A DNA stretch of 64,000 nucleotides from CAZTTG01 sp964615935 (GTDB taxonomy: Bacteria; Planctomycetota; UBA1135; GCA-002686595), in assembly GCA_964615935.1 (NCBI GenBank), contig CAZTTG010000005.1:1-64000 (forward strand), read 5' to 3'. The notes beneath the pieces are model-generated. The model had not been told where the DNA came from and did not search any database. It worked only from the letters and a program-made list of their open reading frames with translations. The translations under genes were made by a program, and so were the position numbers. Of the stretch, positions 14,816 through 22,911 are shown piece by piece (position 1 is the first letter of the stretch; each line of letters begins with the position of its first letter).

Positions 14816-17119
14816 CTAGGACTCGCTGGTCAGCTCGCGCTCCGGCTCGGGCTCCGGTTCCGGCTCGGGGATCGATGCCTCGCCCGACTGCGGCGTGATC
14901 ACGATCACCTCGATGTCCTCGTCCTCCTCGTCGAGCTCCTCGGGCGCGGCCAGGACCTCGGCGGACGGCTCGGCCATCGCCCCGAGCGCCGCCAGGGGGG
15001 GCTCTTCGGGGACGACCGACGGCTCGGCGGCCTCCTCCGGCTCGACCTCGCCGTCCACCGGCCGGTTGAGCAGGGCCGGATCGGTCTCCCCGTAGGTGTG
15101 GCCCAGCTCCTCCAGGGTCCGGCTGGCACCGGTCAGGGCGGCCTCCATCTCGGCCATGTGGTTGGAGATGCGGGTCACCTCGCGCAGGCGCTCCTCGATC
15201 GTCGCGATGCGCTGCTCGAGGTCGTCCCGCTTGCTGTGGAGCTCCTCGCTCAGGGTCCGGATCACGATCTCGGAGTACTCGCCGAAGACGTGGTCCGCGA
15301 GCTTCTGCAGGATGCCCGGGAAGGAGGCCTCCAGCTCACCCTCCACGGCCGCCAGGATGGCCTGGCGGGCGGGCTGGCCCAGGCGCTTGACCTTGGCGGC
15401 GCGCGGGATGCGGTTCGTCGGCCGGTCGGAGGGCCCGAAGAGGCGCCGGCGCACCGTGCTCTGGGAGCGGAGCAGGATCCAGTCCCAGAAGCTCTTGCGC
15501 ACCGGAATCGACTGGGGATCCACCCGAGGCGCCGGCGGCCGCTCGCCGCCGGTGGCGTCCGTCTGGATCAGGCTGTGGCGCCCGATGGCTCCCAGCCGCA
15601 CCTCGGCCGCCGCCAGGTCGCCGGCGATGCCCGGCGGAATCTCGAGCCCGGCCGATCCGCGGCCGACGCGCTCGGAGAGCGTCTGGTGCAGGGCCACCGC
15701 GAGGTCGTTCTGGCACTCCGCCACCAGCGGCCGCACGCGCTCCGTCAGGAAGGTGGAGAGGCTCGAGTCGTCGGTGAACCAGCCCTCCATGAGTCCCCGC
15801 AAGGTGTGCAGGGAGCGCGTCCGCGTGGTCTGTGCGCGGTCGCGGGTGGCGGCCAGCATCTCCTCGCCGACGCGCGCGAAGGCCTGCTGCCAGTCGTGGG
15901 ACTCCAGTCGCCCCAGCACGTCCGCCTGCATGTGAGCGCGCGTGCGGCGCGACTCGAGGTCCTCCATCTCGCGGCCCAGCTCCTGCACCGCGGTGTGCTC
16001 GAAGAGCTGCCGCAGCTCGTCGCTCAGGCAGCCGGCCTGCCGCAGGCTGTCGCCCAGGAAGGCCACCAGGTAGTCGGTGCTGTTGAGATAGGACTCCAGG
16101 TCGTGGATGAAGTTGTCGAAGTCGGCCTCGCCGTAGAGCCCGCCCTCGCGCTCCTCCTCCGGCTCCGGCGATCCCTCGCCCCGGCTGCGCTGCATGAGGC
16201 GCTGGCTGGCGGCCCCCATGAGGTCCACCGGGTAGATCCGCAGGCGGCCCTCCTCGGCGGCGGCCTTGAGGGGGGCCGACATGGCCAGGTTCTCGAAGGC
16301 CTCGATGATGCGGATGGGGTCCTCGCGCTCCAGGCTGGGCACCAGGGTGCCGTCGGGCCGCAGGTCCTTCTTGGTGGAGTCCAGGTTGACCACCAGGAAG
16401 ATGCGGCTGAAGAGCTCCAGGAGCTCGCCGAACTCCTCGAAGACCTGCTCCAGGAAGAGGTTGTCGGTCTTGACCACGAAGATGGCGCAGGCCGCGGTGT
16501 TGCGGAACTCCCGGGTCATCAGGTCGTAGCCGAACTTCATGCGGCTGTAGAGCCCGGGGGTGTCCACCAGCACCGCGCTGGACTTCTCCAGGGCCCCCGC
16601 CGGCAGGTTGACGTCGATCCGGCGCACGGCCTCGGTGAAGTGCACCGTGGGATCGAACTCCTCCCCGCGCTCCTCCACCCGGCGGATCTGCCCGGCCAGC
16701 TCGGTGTGGGCGCGCCCCACCTGCATGCGCATGGCCGCCGGATCGGTGAAGGTGTCCTGCTTGCCGTCGTAGCGCATCACCACGAACTCGCGGTTCTCGG
16801 CGTGCTTGACGAACACCATGCAGGGGTAGGCTGGCAGGCAGGTGACCTCGCTCACGTAGGACGCCGCCACCGCGTTCATGAGGGTGGACTTGCCGCTCTT
16901 GAGCGGGCCGAAGATGAGCACGTAGGCCTGCTGCCGGGCGACCTTCTCGCTCAGCGTCTGGAGCTGGTGGCGCAGGTCGAGCAGATTGGGAAGGACCTGC
17001 TGGACGGCGAGGTCGCTGGAGGCCTCGGAGAGGGTCTCCGCGCAGTGCCGGAGGGGATCCAGCAGCGGACGGACGGCCTCTTCGAACTCTTCGCAGAACT
17101 GACTGAGGAGGGTTCGCAT
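14816..17119 (-). CDS. dynamin-like GTPase
   Basis: A 767-residue protein. The GTPase motifs are clear: P-loop GPLKSGKST at 71-79, switch threonine region near TCLPAYP, DTPG at 186-189 (VLVDTPGLYS) and NLDS at 245-248. Helical, coiled-coil-like stretches follow (residues about 380-680), with an amphipathic helix near EMEAALTGASRTLEELG. The end is strikingly acidic (repeated PEP residues, DEEDEDIEVIVI). Bacterial dynamin-like proteins remodel or protect membranes and sometimes act in phage defence; no paired second dynamin is adjacent. No transmembrane helix is evident. Confidence 0.8.
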   Translation of the reverse strand: MRTLLSQFCEEFEEAVRPLLDPLRHCAETLSEASSDLAVQQVLPNLLDLRHQLQTLSEKVARQQAYVLIFGPLKSGKSTLMNAVAASYVSEVTCLPAYPCMVFVKHAENREFVVMRYDGKQDTFTDPAAMRMQVGRAHTELAGQIRRVEERGEEFDPTVHFTEAVRRIDVNLPAGALEKSSAVLVDTPGLYSRMKFGYDLMTREFRNTAACAIFVVKTDNLFLEQVFEEFGELLELFSRIFLVVNLDSTKKDLRPDGTLVPSLEREDPIRIIEAFENLAMSAPLKAAAEEGRLRIYPVDLMGAASQRLMQRSRGEGSPEPEEEREGGLYGEADFDNFIHDLESYLNSTDYLVAFLGDSLRQAGCLSDELRQLFEHTAVQELGREMEDLESRRTRAHMQADVLGRLESHDWQQAFARVGEEMLAATRDRAQTTRTRSLHTLRGLMEGWFTDDSSLSTFLTERVRPLVAECQNDLAVALHQTLSERVGRGSAGLEIPPGIAGDLAAAEVRLGAIGRHSLIQTDATGGERPPAPRVDPQSIPVRKSFWDWILLRSQSTVRRRLFGPSDRPTNRIPRAAKVKRLGQPARQAILAAVEGELEASFPGILQKLADHVFGEYSEIVIRTLSEELHSKRDDLEQRIATIEERLREVTRISNHMAEMEAALTGASRTLEELGHTYGETDPALLNRPVDGEVEPEEAAEPSVVPEEPPLAALGAMAEPSAEVLAAPEELDEEDEDIEVIVITPQSGEASIPEPEPEPEPERELTSES

Positions 17120-17436
17120 GATGGCAAGGAGGGTCGGGCTGGAGTTGCAGCGGGAGAGGAGCCGCCCTGCCCGAGCGAAGCCCTCCCCCCGGCGATCGAG
17201 TGTAGCGCGCCCCTCCTTCAGAGCCTCACGCGAGGAGCCGGATTTCGCCGCGACTCTCCGCGGTCCAAGCCCTGCTCTGGCAAGGCCTTGCGAGCGGCCG
17301 GGAGAGCGGGGGTGCTCGCACCCCCGGCGATCGGGTCCGGGCGGGGTCGCGAAGCTGGGACGGTCGTGGGCCCGCTCGGTCTTCGTACCGGGGCGTCGCC
17401 CTCGCGCGCGGGGCGGACGCTGGTATCTTCCATATC
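17120..17436. other. 317-bp divergent intergenic region
   Basis: Lies between the diverging dynamin-like and purine-permease genes, so both promoters should be here. On the plus strand TATCTT, about 17 nt before the permease ATG, could be a -10 box. A 9-bp hairpin with a 2-nt loop (CGGGGGTGC, 17307-17315, with 17318-17326) is present without a T-run, so it is not an obvious terminator. I see no convincing ORF. Confidence 0.5.
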
Positions 17437-18819
17437 ATGAGCGTCCTCGATCGCCTGTTCCGCCTCCGGGAGGCGGGCACCACCGTACGCCGCGAGGCGT
17501 CCGCGGGCCTGGTCACCTTCGCGGCCCTCAGCTACATCCTCTTCCTGCAGCCGGCGCTGCTCTCCACCCCGGGCGCGGGCATGGACGCCGAAGGGGTGTT
17601 CTTCGCCACCTGCGTGGCCTCGGCGGTGGCCTGCTTCCTCATGGCTTGGTGGGCCAACTACCCCATCGCATTGGCGCCGGCGATGGGCCACAACATCTTC
17701 TTCGTGTTCACGGTTTGTATCGGGCTGGGGCTGCCCTGGCAGGAGGCCCTGGCGGCCAACCTCCTGGCGGGCCTCGCCTTCCTGCTCCTGGCCCCGACCG
17801 GCCTGCGCGAGCGGGTGATGGAGGCGGTCCCGGACTGCCTGAAGTTCGCCATCGCCGCGGGCATCGGCATGATGATCGCCTTGGTGGGCCTGGAGTTCGG
17901 GGAGATCGTCGTCGCCGACCCGGTCACCTACCTGAAGCTGGGCGACCTGAAGAGCCCCGTGGCGGTGCTGACGCTCTTCGGCCTGGCCCTGATGGCCGTC
18001 CTGATGGTCCGCAAGGTGCCCGGGGCGATCCTCCTGGGCCTCCTGGGGACCGCCGCGGCCGGGGCCCTGGCGACGCGCCTCCTGGACCCCGGGGTCGAGC
18101 TGGTGCGCTGGCGGGGCCTCGTGGGCGCCCCGCCCTCGCCCGCCGCGACCGCCTTCCAGCTGGACTTCGCGGGGCTCTTCTCGCGCCCCCTGGGCACCTG
18201 GCTCGCGGTGCTCTCCATCTTCCTGATCCTCGACCTCTTCGACACGGTCGGCACCTTGATGGGGGTGGGCGAGCGGGCCGGCTTCCTGAAGGACGGCAAG
18301 CTGCCGCGGGCCCGGGGCGCGCTGGCGGCCGACGCGGCGGGCACGGTGACCGGGGCGCTGCTGGGCACCAGCACGGTGACCAGCTACGTCGAGAGCGCGG
18401 CCGGCATCGCCGCGGGCGGCCGCACCGGCCTGACCGCGGTGGTGTGCGGGCTGTGCCTGCTGGCCGCTCTGGTGCTGTCGCCCATGGTGGAGATGATCGG
18501 CGCCGGGGTGAACGTCGCACCCGAGGGCGCAGCGGCGGTGCTGCGCTACCCGGTGATCGCGCCGGTCCTGATGGTCATCGGGGCCATGATGCTCGCCACC
18601 GTTCGCCGCGTGGACTGGGAGGACCACCTCGAGGCCATCCCGGCCTTCCTCACCATCATCGTGATGCAGGTCTCCTTCTCGGTCACCGACGGCATCGCCT
18701 TCGGTTTCATCAGCTACTCGCTCCTGAGCCTGGCGTCCGGTCGCTATCGCGGGACCTCGCCGCTGGTGCACTTCTTCGCGGTGGTGTTCGCGGCGCGCTA
18801 CGCCTTCCTCGACATCTGA
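17437..18819 (+). CDS. NCS2-family purine permease (AzgA/PbuG type)
   Basis: A 460-residue membrane protein with about 12-14 hydrophobic spans. It opens with the AzgA-type cytoplasmic end (RREASAGLVTFAALSYILFLQPALL), has the proton-coupling loop ALAPAMGHNIFFVF, the LFDTVGTLMGVGERAGF segment, and the signature TVTSYVESAAGIAAGGRTG. These identify the adenine/guanine/hypoxanthine branch of the NCS2 (nucleobase:cation symporter) family rather than the xanthine/uracil branch. It works alone in the inner membrane as a proton-driven importer. Its 3' end faces the kinase gene across the long inverted repeat. Confidence 0.9.
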   Translation: MSVLDRLFRLREAGTTVRREASAGLVTFAALSYILFLQPALLSTPGAGMDAEGVFFATCVASAVACFLMAWWANYPIALAPAMGHNIFFVFTVCIGLGLPWQEALAANLLAGLAFLLLAPTGLRERVMEAVPDCLKFAIAAGIGMMIALVGLEFGEIVVADPVTYLKLGDLKSPVAVLTLFGLALMAVLMVRKVPGAILLGLLGTAAAGALATRLLDPGVELVRWRGLVGAPPSPAATAFQLDFAGLFSRPLGTWLAVLSIFLILDLFDTVGTLMGVGERAGFLKDGKLPRARGALAADAAGTVTGALLGTSTVTSYVESAAGIAAGGRTGLTAVVCGLCLLAALVLSPMVEMIGAGVNVAPEGAAAVLRYPVIAPVLMVIGAMMLATVRRVDWEDHLEAIPAFLTIIVMQVSFSVTDGIAFGFISYSLLSLASGRYRGTSPLVHFFAVVFAARYAFLDI

Positions 18820-18869
18820 GACGCTTGCCGGCGCGGTGGGGATCGGGGACCGGGTCCTGTCGTATCTCT

Positions 18870-19033
18870 CCTCGAAGAAACCGCCAAGGCGCCAAGAGCG
18901 CCAAGACCGGAGGGGAGAGCCAACGGGAAGCCGATGCCGGGCGGGGAGCCTCGGCTGCCGGCCCCTTTCACCCTCGCCTTTCTCTCTCTCTTCCGGTCTT
19001 GGCGCTCTTGGCGCCTTGGCGGCTTCTTCGAGG
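18870..19033. repeat. 41-bp long inverted repeat built on CCGCCAAGGCGCCAAGAGC
   Basis: Left arm 18870-18910 and right arm 18993-19033 are reverse complements with a single mismatch; the 82-bp centre is not strongly paired. The unit ACCGCCAAGGCGCCAAGAGC is itself semi-repetitive. It sits between convergent genes and could act as a two-way terminator or be a dispersed REP-like element. The right arm lies inside the 3' end of the kinase gene, so that protein ends in repeat-encoded residues (SRQGAKSAKTG). Confidence 0.85.
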
Positions 19034-19870
19034 GGACCCACCGCGAGATCCGATCCAGGGCGGCACCCAGTCCACGGGGGGCAGAGGCCGGCCGCGCGCG
19101 CGGGCGGGGCGGCGGCGGAGCTTCTCGAGCAGCCGGGCGCGGTGGCCGCGAACCGCCGCCAGGAAGGGCGCCGGCTCCACCGGTCGGCCCTGGCCCCGTC
19201 GTTCGTCGAGGTAGCGCGCGAAGAGGCGCGCCTGCTCCTCGCGCGCGAAGAGCTCGGCGCCCTCCAGCATCAGGCAGCCCAGGTCGTAGGCCGCCCCCCG
19301 GCGCGGGCGGGCGCGGCCGCCCCGGCGTACGTCGAGGAAGTGGATGCGGCGGACTCCCGTGTCGGAGGCGACCACCAGGTTGCGCGGGAAGAGGTCGCGG
19401 TGCGCGAAGCCCACGGCGTGCAGGCGGGCCAGCTCGCGCGTCAGCTCGTCGAGCAGCGCCCGGCGCTCGGCCGGCCCGGCGCCGCGGAGGGCCTCCGGCA
19501 GGGTCTCCGCGCCCGGCACGGCCTCGGTGAGGAGCGCCTGGAATCGCGGGATCCCCCGGCGCGAGATCCAGGCCGCGGCCAGGGGGCGGGGGGCCAGGAA
19601 GAGCCGCGCGCGCAGCCAGAGCAGGTTGGCGAGCTCGCGCCGGGCGGGCAGCGGGCGGCCCAGGACCCCCAGGAAGCGCCATCGCGCCGAGCCGCGCAGG
19701 AGGCCGGCCTTGAGGAAGACGCGAGCCCCGAGGAGCTCCCGGAAGCCGGCCGTGCCCTCGCCGCGCCCGGCCGCCTCGAGGACCGGCTCGACCGCGGCCT
19801 CGAGCCAGTCCGCGTCCGGCGCGGCCATCCGCAGCCGGCCGAGCGGAGTCTCCTGGCGGTGGTGCTTCAC
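18968..19870 (-). CDS. lipopolysaccharide-kinase (WaaP/Kdo kinase)-like protein
   Basis: A 300-residue protein of the eukaryotic-like kinase fold. The catalytic loop is HAVGFAHRDLFPRNLVV (HRD...N), followed by IHFLDVRRGG in place of the DFG motif; ARVFLKAGLL may hold the ATP-binding lysine. The pattern fits LPS-core heptose or Kdo kinases. GTG 19870 is chosen because its GTGA overlaps the stop of the methyltransferase by 4 nt; the open frame continues upstream without family similarity. The last ~30 residues derive from the inverted repeat and are probably not functional. Being last in the STT3-methyltransferase operon, it may phosphorylate a glycan or lipid made by that cluster. Confidence 0.75.
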   Translation of the reverse strand: MKHHRQETPLGRLRMAAPDADWLEAAVEPVLEAAGRGEGTAGFRELLGARVFLKAGLLRGSARWRFLGVLGRPLPARRELANLLWLRARLFLAPRPLAAAWISRRGIPRFQALLTEAVPGAETLPEALRGAGPAERRALLDELTRELARLHAVGFAHRDLFPRNLVVASDTGVRRIHFLDVRRGGRARPRRGAAYDLGCLMLEGAELFAREEQARLFARYLDERRGQGRPVEPAPFLAAVRGHRARLLEKLRRRPARARGRPLPPVDWVPPWIGSRGGSPRRSRQGAKSAKTGRERERRG

Positions 19871-20517
19871 GGCGACTCCCCCCGGCGCGCCAGGGCGAAG
19901 GCCTGCATGGAGAGGAAGCGGAAGGAGTGCTCGAAGCCGACCAGCTCGAAGCCCTCCCCGGCCAGCAGCTCGCGCAGGTGCCCCCTCGCGATCGGCGCGC
20001 GACCGCCCGGCGCGCGCAGGCCCAGGCGGCGGCGCAGGGCGGGCCAGGAGGCCGCGTCCCAGAAGGACAGCAGGAGGTGTCGCGCGGAGACGCGCGCCAG
20101 CTCGGCCACCAGCGCCCGCCGCGCCGGCTCCTCGGCGAGGTGGTGCAAGAGCCGGCAGCAGACCACCAGGTCGACGCTGCGATCGCGCAGGGGCAGGCCC
20201 TCGATCGAGGCCCGCACGCAGCGCCGCGCCGCGGGGTGCTCGGCCAGCATGGCGGGGGAGAAGTCGATGCCCAGGTAGGGCGCGCCGCCGCCCGAGAGGA
20301 CCGGGTGGAGCCGTCCCGTGCCGCAGGGCGCGTCGAGCACCTCGATCCCCTCGAGCCGCACGCCATGGCGCGCCAGGATGCGGCGCACCAGCAGGGAGTC
20401 GCGCGCCTCGGCCCGCGCGCTGCGCCAGCGCGAGCCGGCGTAGCGCTGGCCCGCGCCCTCGCCGCTCCAGCGCGAGGCCACGCCCTCGCCCGCGCGCGCC
20501 GGGTCCTGGCCGCTCAT
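19867..20517 (-). CDS. class I SAM-dependent methyltransferase
   Basis: A 216-residue protein. Motif I is VLDAPCGTGRLHPVL, motif II YLGIDFSPAML, and motif IV/post-I is the segment DLVVCCRLLHHL, a Methyltransf_11/UbiE-type small-molecule methyltransferase layout. The substrate cannot be read from the sequence. Its ATG overlaps the stop of the upstream STT3-like gene by 4 nt (ATGA), and its own stop overlaps the kinase start, so it belongs to one tightly coupled operon and probably modifies a sugar, lipid or glycosylated product. Confidence 0.8.
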   Translation of the reverse strand: MSGQDPARAGEGVASRWSGEGAGQRYAGSRWRSARAEARDSLLVRRILARHGVRLEGIEVLDAPCGTGRLHPVLSGGGAPYLGIDFSPAMLAEHPAARRCVRASIEGLPLRDRSVDLVVCCRLLHHLAEEPARRALVAELARVSARHLLLSFWDAASWPALRRRLGLRAPGGRAPIARGHLRELLAGEGFELVGFEHSFRFLSMQAFALARRGESP

Positions 20518-22859
20518 CGCAGCTCGACGACCGCGCCCGAGCGTACGGCCGCGGCGGGGATCGCGACCCGCCCCTCCCGCGCGCCCATGCGCCAGTGGGC
20601 CGGGCCCTGCACCCGGCCGGTCCCGTTCGGGCGCTCGGTGGTGTAGGGGACCCGGAGCCGGGCGAGGCCGCCCTCGTCCGCCGTCGCCCGCGCGCGGAAG
20701 GGAAGGACCAGCTGCGCGGCGGGGTAGTGCACGTCGAAGCCCACCTCGAGCGCCTCGCCCGGGGCTCCGCGGGCCTCGAGCACGGCCCCGGGCACCCGCT
20801 CCCAGATCCAGCCGGCGCGCATGGGGTACCGCGGATTGCGGGGATCCGGCCGCAGGCGGTCAAAGGACCGCGAGGCGAAGACCAGCCGGAGGCTTCCGAA
20901 GGGCTCGGTGACCACCCGCATGGGGCCGCCCGGCTTGCCGGACAGGGCCTCGGGCAGGAGGCGCGAGGCCATGGTTCGGCGCCACCGCTCCAGCTGCATC
21001 CGATCCTGGGCGTCGAGGTACTCGTGCTTCCGCTCCTGGCAGTGGACCTTCACCATGGTCTCGAGCGTGCGCGCGATGTCCCGCGTGATCAGCGCGTAGC
21101 GCGCGCGGCGCCGGTCGAGCACCCCGAGGGCCTCCGCCTCGGACTCGGCCAGGAAGAAGGCCGGCGGGTCGGCGAAGCTCCGCGCGCCCACGTAGCTGCC
21201 GAAGTTGGTCGCCACGCTGGGACGATCGGCGATCCACTCGATCCCGTGCCCCATGTCCCAGTGCGCCAGAACGCACCAGTCGCCGCCCTCTGGCGTGTGC
21301 TCGCGCAGCCACTCGAGGGTCAGCCGCTCGCCGAGCGGGTGGTCCCAGACCTCCGCGCCCCAGAAGACCCCGGGAGCGTCGAATCCCACGCGGATTCTCT
21401 CACGCATGGTGGCGGTGGCGTGGCACAGCGGGACGGCGACGAGCAGCAGCGGAACCCAGGCTCGCGCGGGCCATCGGACCAGGCGGCCGAGCGCCCACCC
21501 CAGGAGGACCGCCAGGGGGACCGCCAGCGCGTCGGCGAAGCGGCGCTGCATCAGGGCGTAGGCGGCCATGGGCGGGAAGCTCACCACCCAGGGCAGGAGC
21601 TCCCACCGATCCCTGCGGAAGCACATCCAGGCGGCCCAGCCCCAGGCCAACGGCGCGAGGGGGGCGAGCCAGCCCAGCGCCTCGATCACGGCCCCGAGCC
21701 CGCCGGCGGACCCGCCGAACAGGGGCAAGGACTCCTGCACGATGCTCATGAAGCGGTCCGCGGCCGACACCCACTCGCGGCCCTCGCGGATGCCGCGCGC
21801 GGGGCCGGCGTCGAGCAGCGCCAGGACCAGGCCCAGGCCGGCCAGCGAGACGGCCACCACCAGCGCGTACCGCCGACCGGAGGGGGTGCCGGGGCGCAGC
21901 CGGGTCCCGCCCAGCAGGAGCGGGGGCACGAAGACCAGCGCACCCAGCGCCAGGAAGGCCGGATGGAACCAGCTCAGGTTGACCACGATCCAGGGCAGCT
22001 CCTCCTTCCACGGGCTGGACAGCACCGCCGGGAGGATCGCGACGGCGGCCGCGAGGTGGAAGGCCAGCCCCAGCGGCGCGAGGCCCGGGAGCGATCGCCT
22101 TCCGCCGCGGACCAGGAGCCAGGCCAGGGCCAGCTCGACCTGCAGCACGTAGAGGAGCGAGGCCACCCACGAGCCCAGGAGCACCCCGGCGCAGAGGCCC
22201 AGGAGGAGGCCCCAGCCGGCGCCGCTCCAGCGGCGCTCGAGCCCCCCGCGGGTGAAGGCCGCCCCCAGTCCCAGCAACATGAGAGCGGTGAGCAGCGAGA
22301 TCCACGCGTGGTGGTCGCCGTTGCCCAGCGTACTGTAGTTGATCGCGGCGAAGGTCAGGGCGTGGTACAGCCCGGCCGTCAGGGCCGCGGGACCTCCGGC
22401 GAGCATCCACCCGGCCAGGGCCGCCACCAGGGAGGCGAGCACGCCGAAGAGGAGCGGCGCCGTGCACACCCACACCTCGACGAAGCGCCGGCGCGCGACC
22501 TCCTCCCCGGGCGCGAAAGGCGCCGCGGCCGCGGCCAGGGCCGCGTCGTAGTACGGAGGCCAGGGGATCGGGGCCCCCTCGGGGTAGTTCATGTAGGGGT
22601 CGGTCTCGGCCACCGGAGACCCCTCCGTCAGGACCCGATCCACCCGCCGCGCGTGATACAGCCCGTCGGGCTCCATCGAGAAGAAGCTCGCCTGCTCCGC
22701 GCCGGCCGGCATGTGGTCGGCCTCGGGCCAGAAGTGGCGCGCTCCGCGGGCCAGCCGCGGCGCGAGGGAGGCCGCGAGCACCAAAAGCAGCACGAGACCC
22801 AGCCGGAGCGCGTCCTTGCCGGACGTCGCGGGCGGGGGCGGGCTCGTCTCGCGGTTCAC
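20514..22859 (-). CDS. STT3/PglB-like oligosaccharyltransferase (copy 1)
   Basis: About 781 residues: a dozen or so membrane spans followed by a periplasmic domain. The first outer loop has MEPDGLYHARRVDRVL, matching the catalytic acidic loop of STT3; NYSTLGNGDHHAW resembles the second acidic motif; and VLAHWDMGHGIEWIADRPSVATNFG is the counterpart of the WWDYG acceptor-site motif. The C-terminal end is beta-rich (LRVPYTTERPNGTGRV). STT3 proteins transfer a lipid-linked glycan to protein. GTG 22859 is preferred because CCGGAAGA lies just upstream; GTG 22889 is possible but has no ribosome site. The downstream paralogue shares the same block structure. Confidence 0.78.
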   Translation of the reverse strand: MNRETSPPPPATSGKDALRLGLVLLLVLAASLAPRLARGARHFWPEADHMPAGAEQASFFSMEPDGLYHARRVDRVLTEGSPVAETDPYMNYPEGAPIPWPPYYDAALAAAAAPFAPGEEVARRRFVEVWVCTAPLLFGVLASLVAALAGWMLAGGPAALTAGLYHALTFAAINYSTLGNGDHHAWISLLTALMLLGLGAAFTRGGLERRWSGAGWGLLLGLCAGVLLGSWVASLLYVLQVELALAWLLVRGGRRSLPGLAPLGLAFHLAAAVAILPAVLSSPWKEELPWIVVNLSWFHPAFLALGALVFVPPLLLGGTRLRPGTPSGRRYALVVAVSLAGLGLVLALLDAGPARGIREGREWVSAADRFMSIVQESLPLFGGSAGGLGAVIEALGWLAPLAPLAWGWAAWMCFRRDRWELLPWVVSFPPMAAYALMQRRFADALAVPLAVLLGWALGRLVRWPARAWVPLLLVAVPLCHATATMRERIRVGFDAPGVFWGAEVWDHPLGERLTLEWLREHTPEGGDWCVLAHWDMGHGIEWIADRPSVATNFGSYVGARSFADPPAFFLAESEAEALGVLDRRRARYALITRDIARTLETMVKVHCQERKHEYLDAQDRMQLERWRRTMASRLLPEALSGKPGGPMRVVTEPFGSLRLVFASRSFDRLRPDPRNPRYPMRAGWIWERVPGAVLEARGAPGEALEVGFDVHYPAAQLVLPFRARATADEGGLARLRVPYTTERPNGTGRVQGPAHWRMGAREGRVAIPAAAVRSGAVVELR

Positions 22860-22911
22860 TCTCGGTCTTCCGGTTCCGGGGCCAGGCACAGGACGAGGGA
22901 TGCTACGGGAT

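Noticed and set aside
11950..14898. 982-residue plus-strand ORF over XPB, RtcB and peptidase genes
   Set aside because: Crosses three well-supported genes on both strands; composition is Arg/Gly/Pro-rich without motifs.
17307..17326. CGGGGGTGC hairpin as a terminator
   Set aside because: No T-run follows, and it sits between divergent genes where no transcript should end.
14786..17440. 884-residue plus-strand ORF opposite the dynamin-like gene
   Set aside because: Shadow of the dynamin gene; Leu/Gly/His-rich and without motifs, whereas the minus strand has all GTPase motifs.
18870..19033. Inverted repeat as an insertion sequence
   Set aside because: Only 82 bp lie between the arms, with no transposase; it is too small to be an IS, though a MITE-like element is possible.
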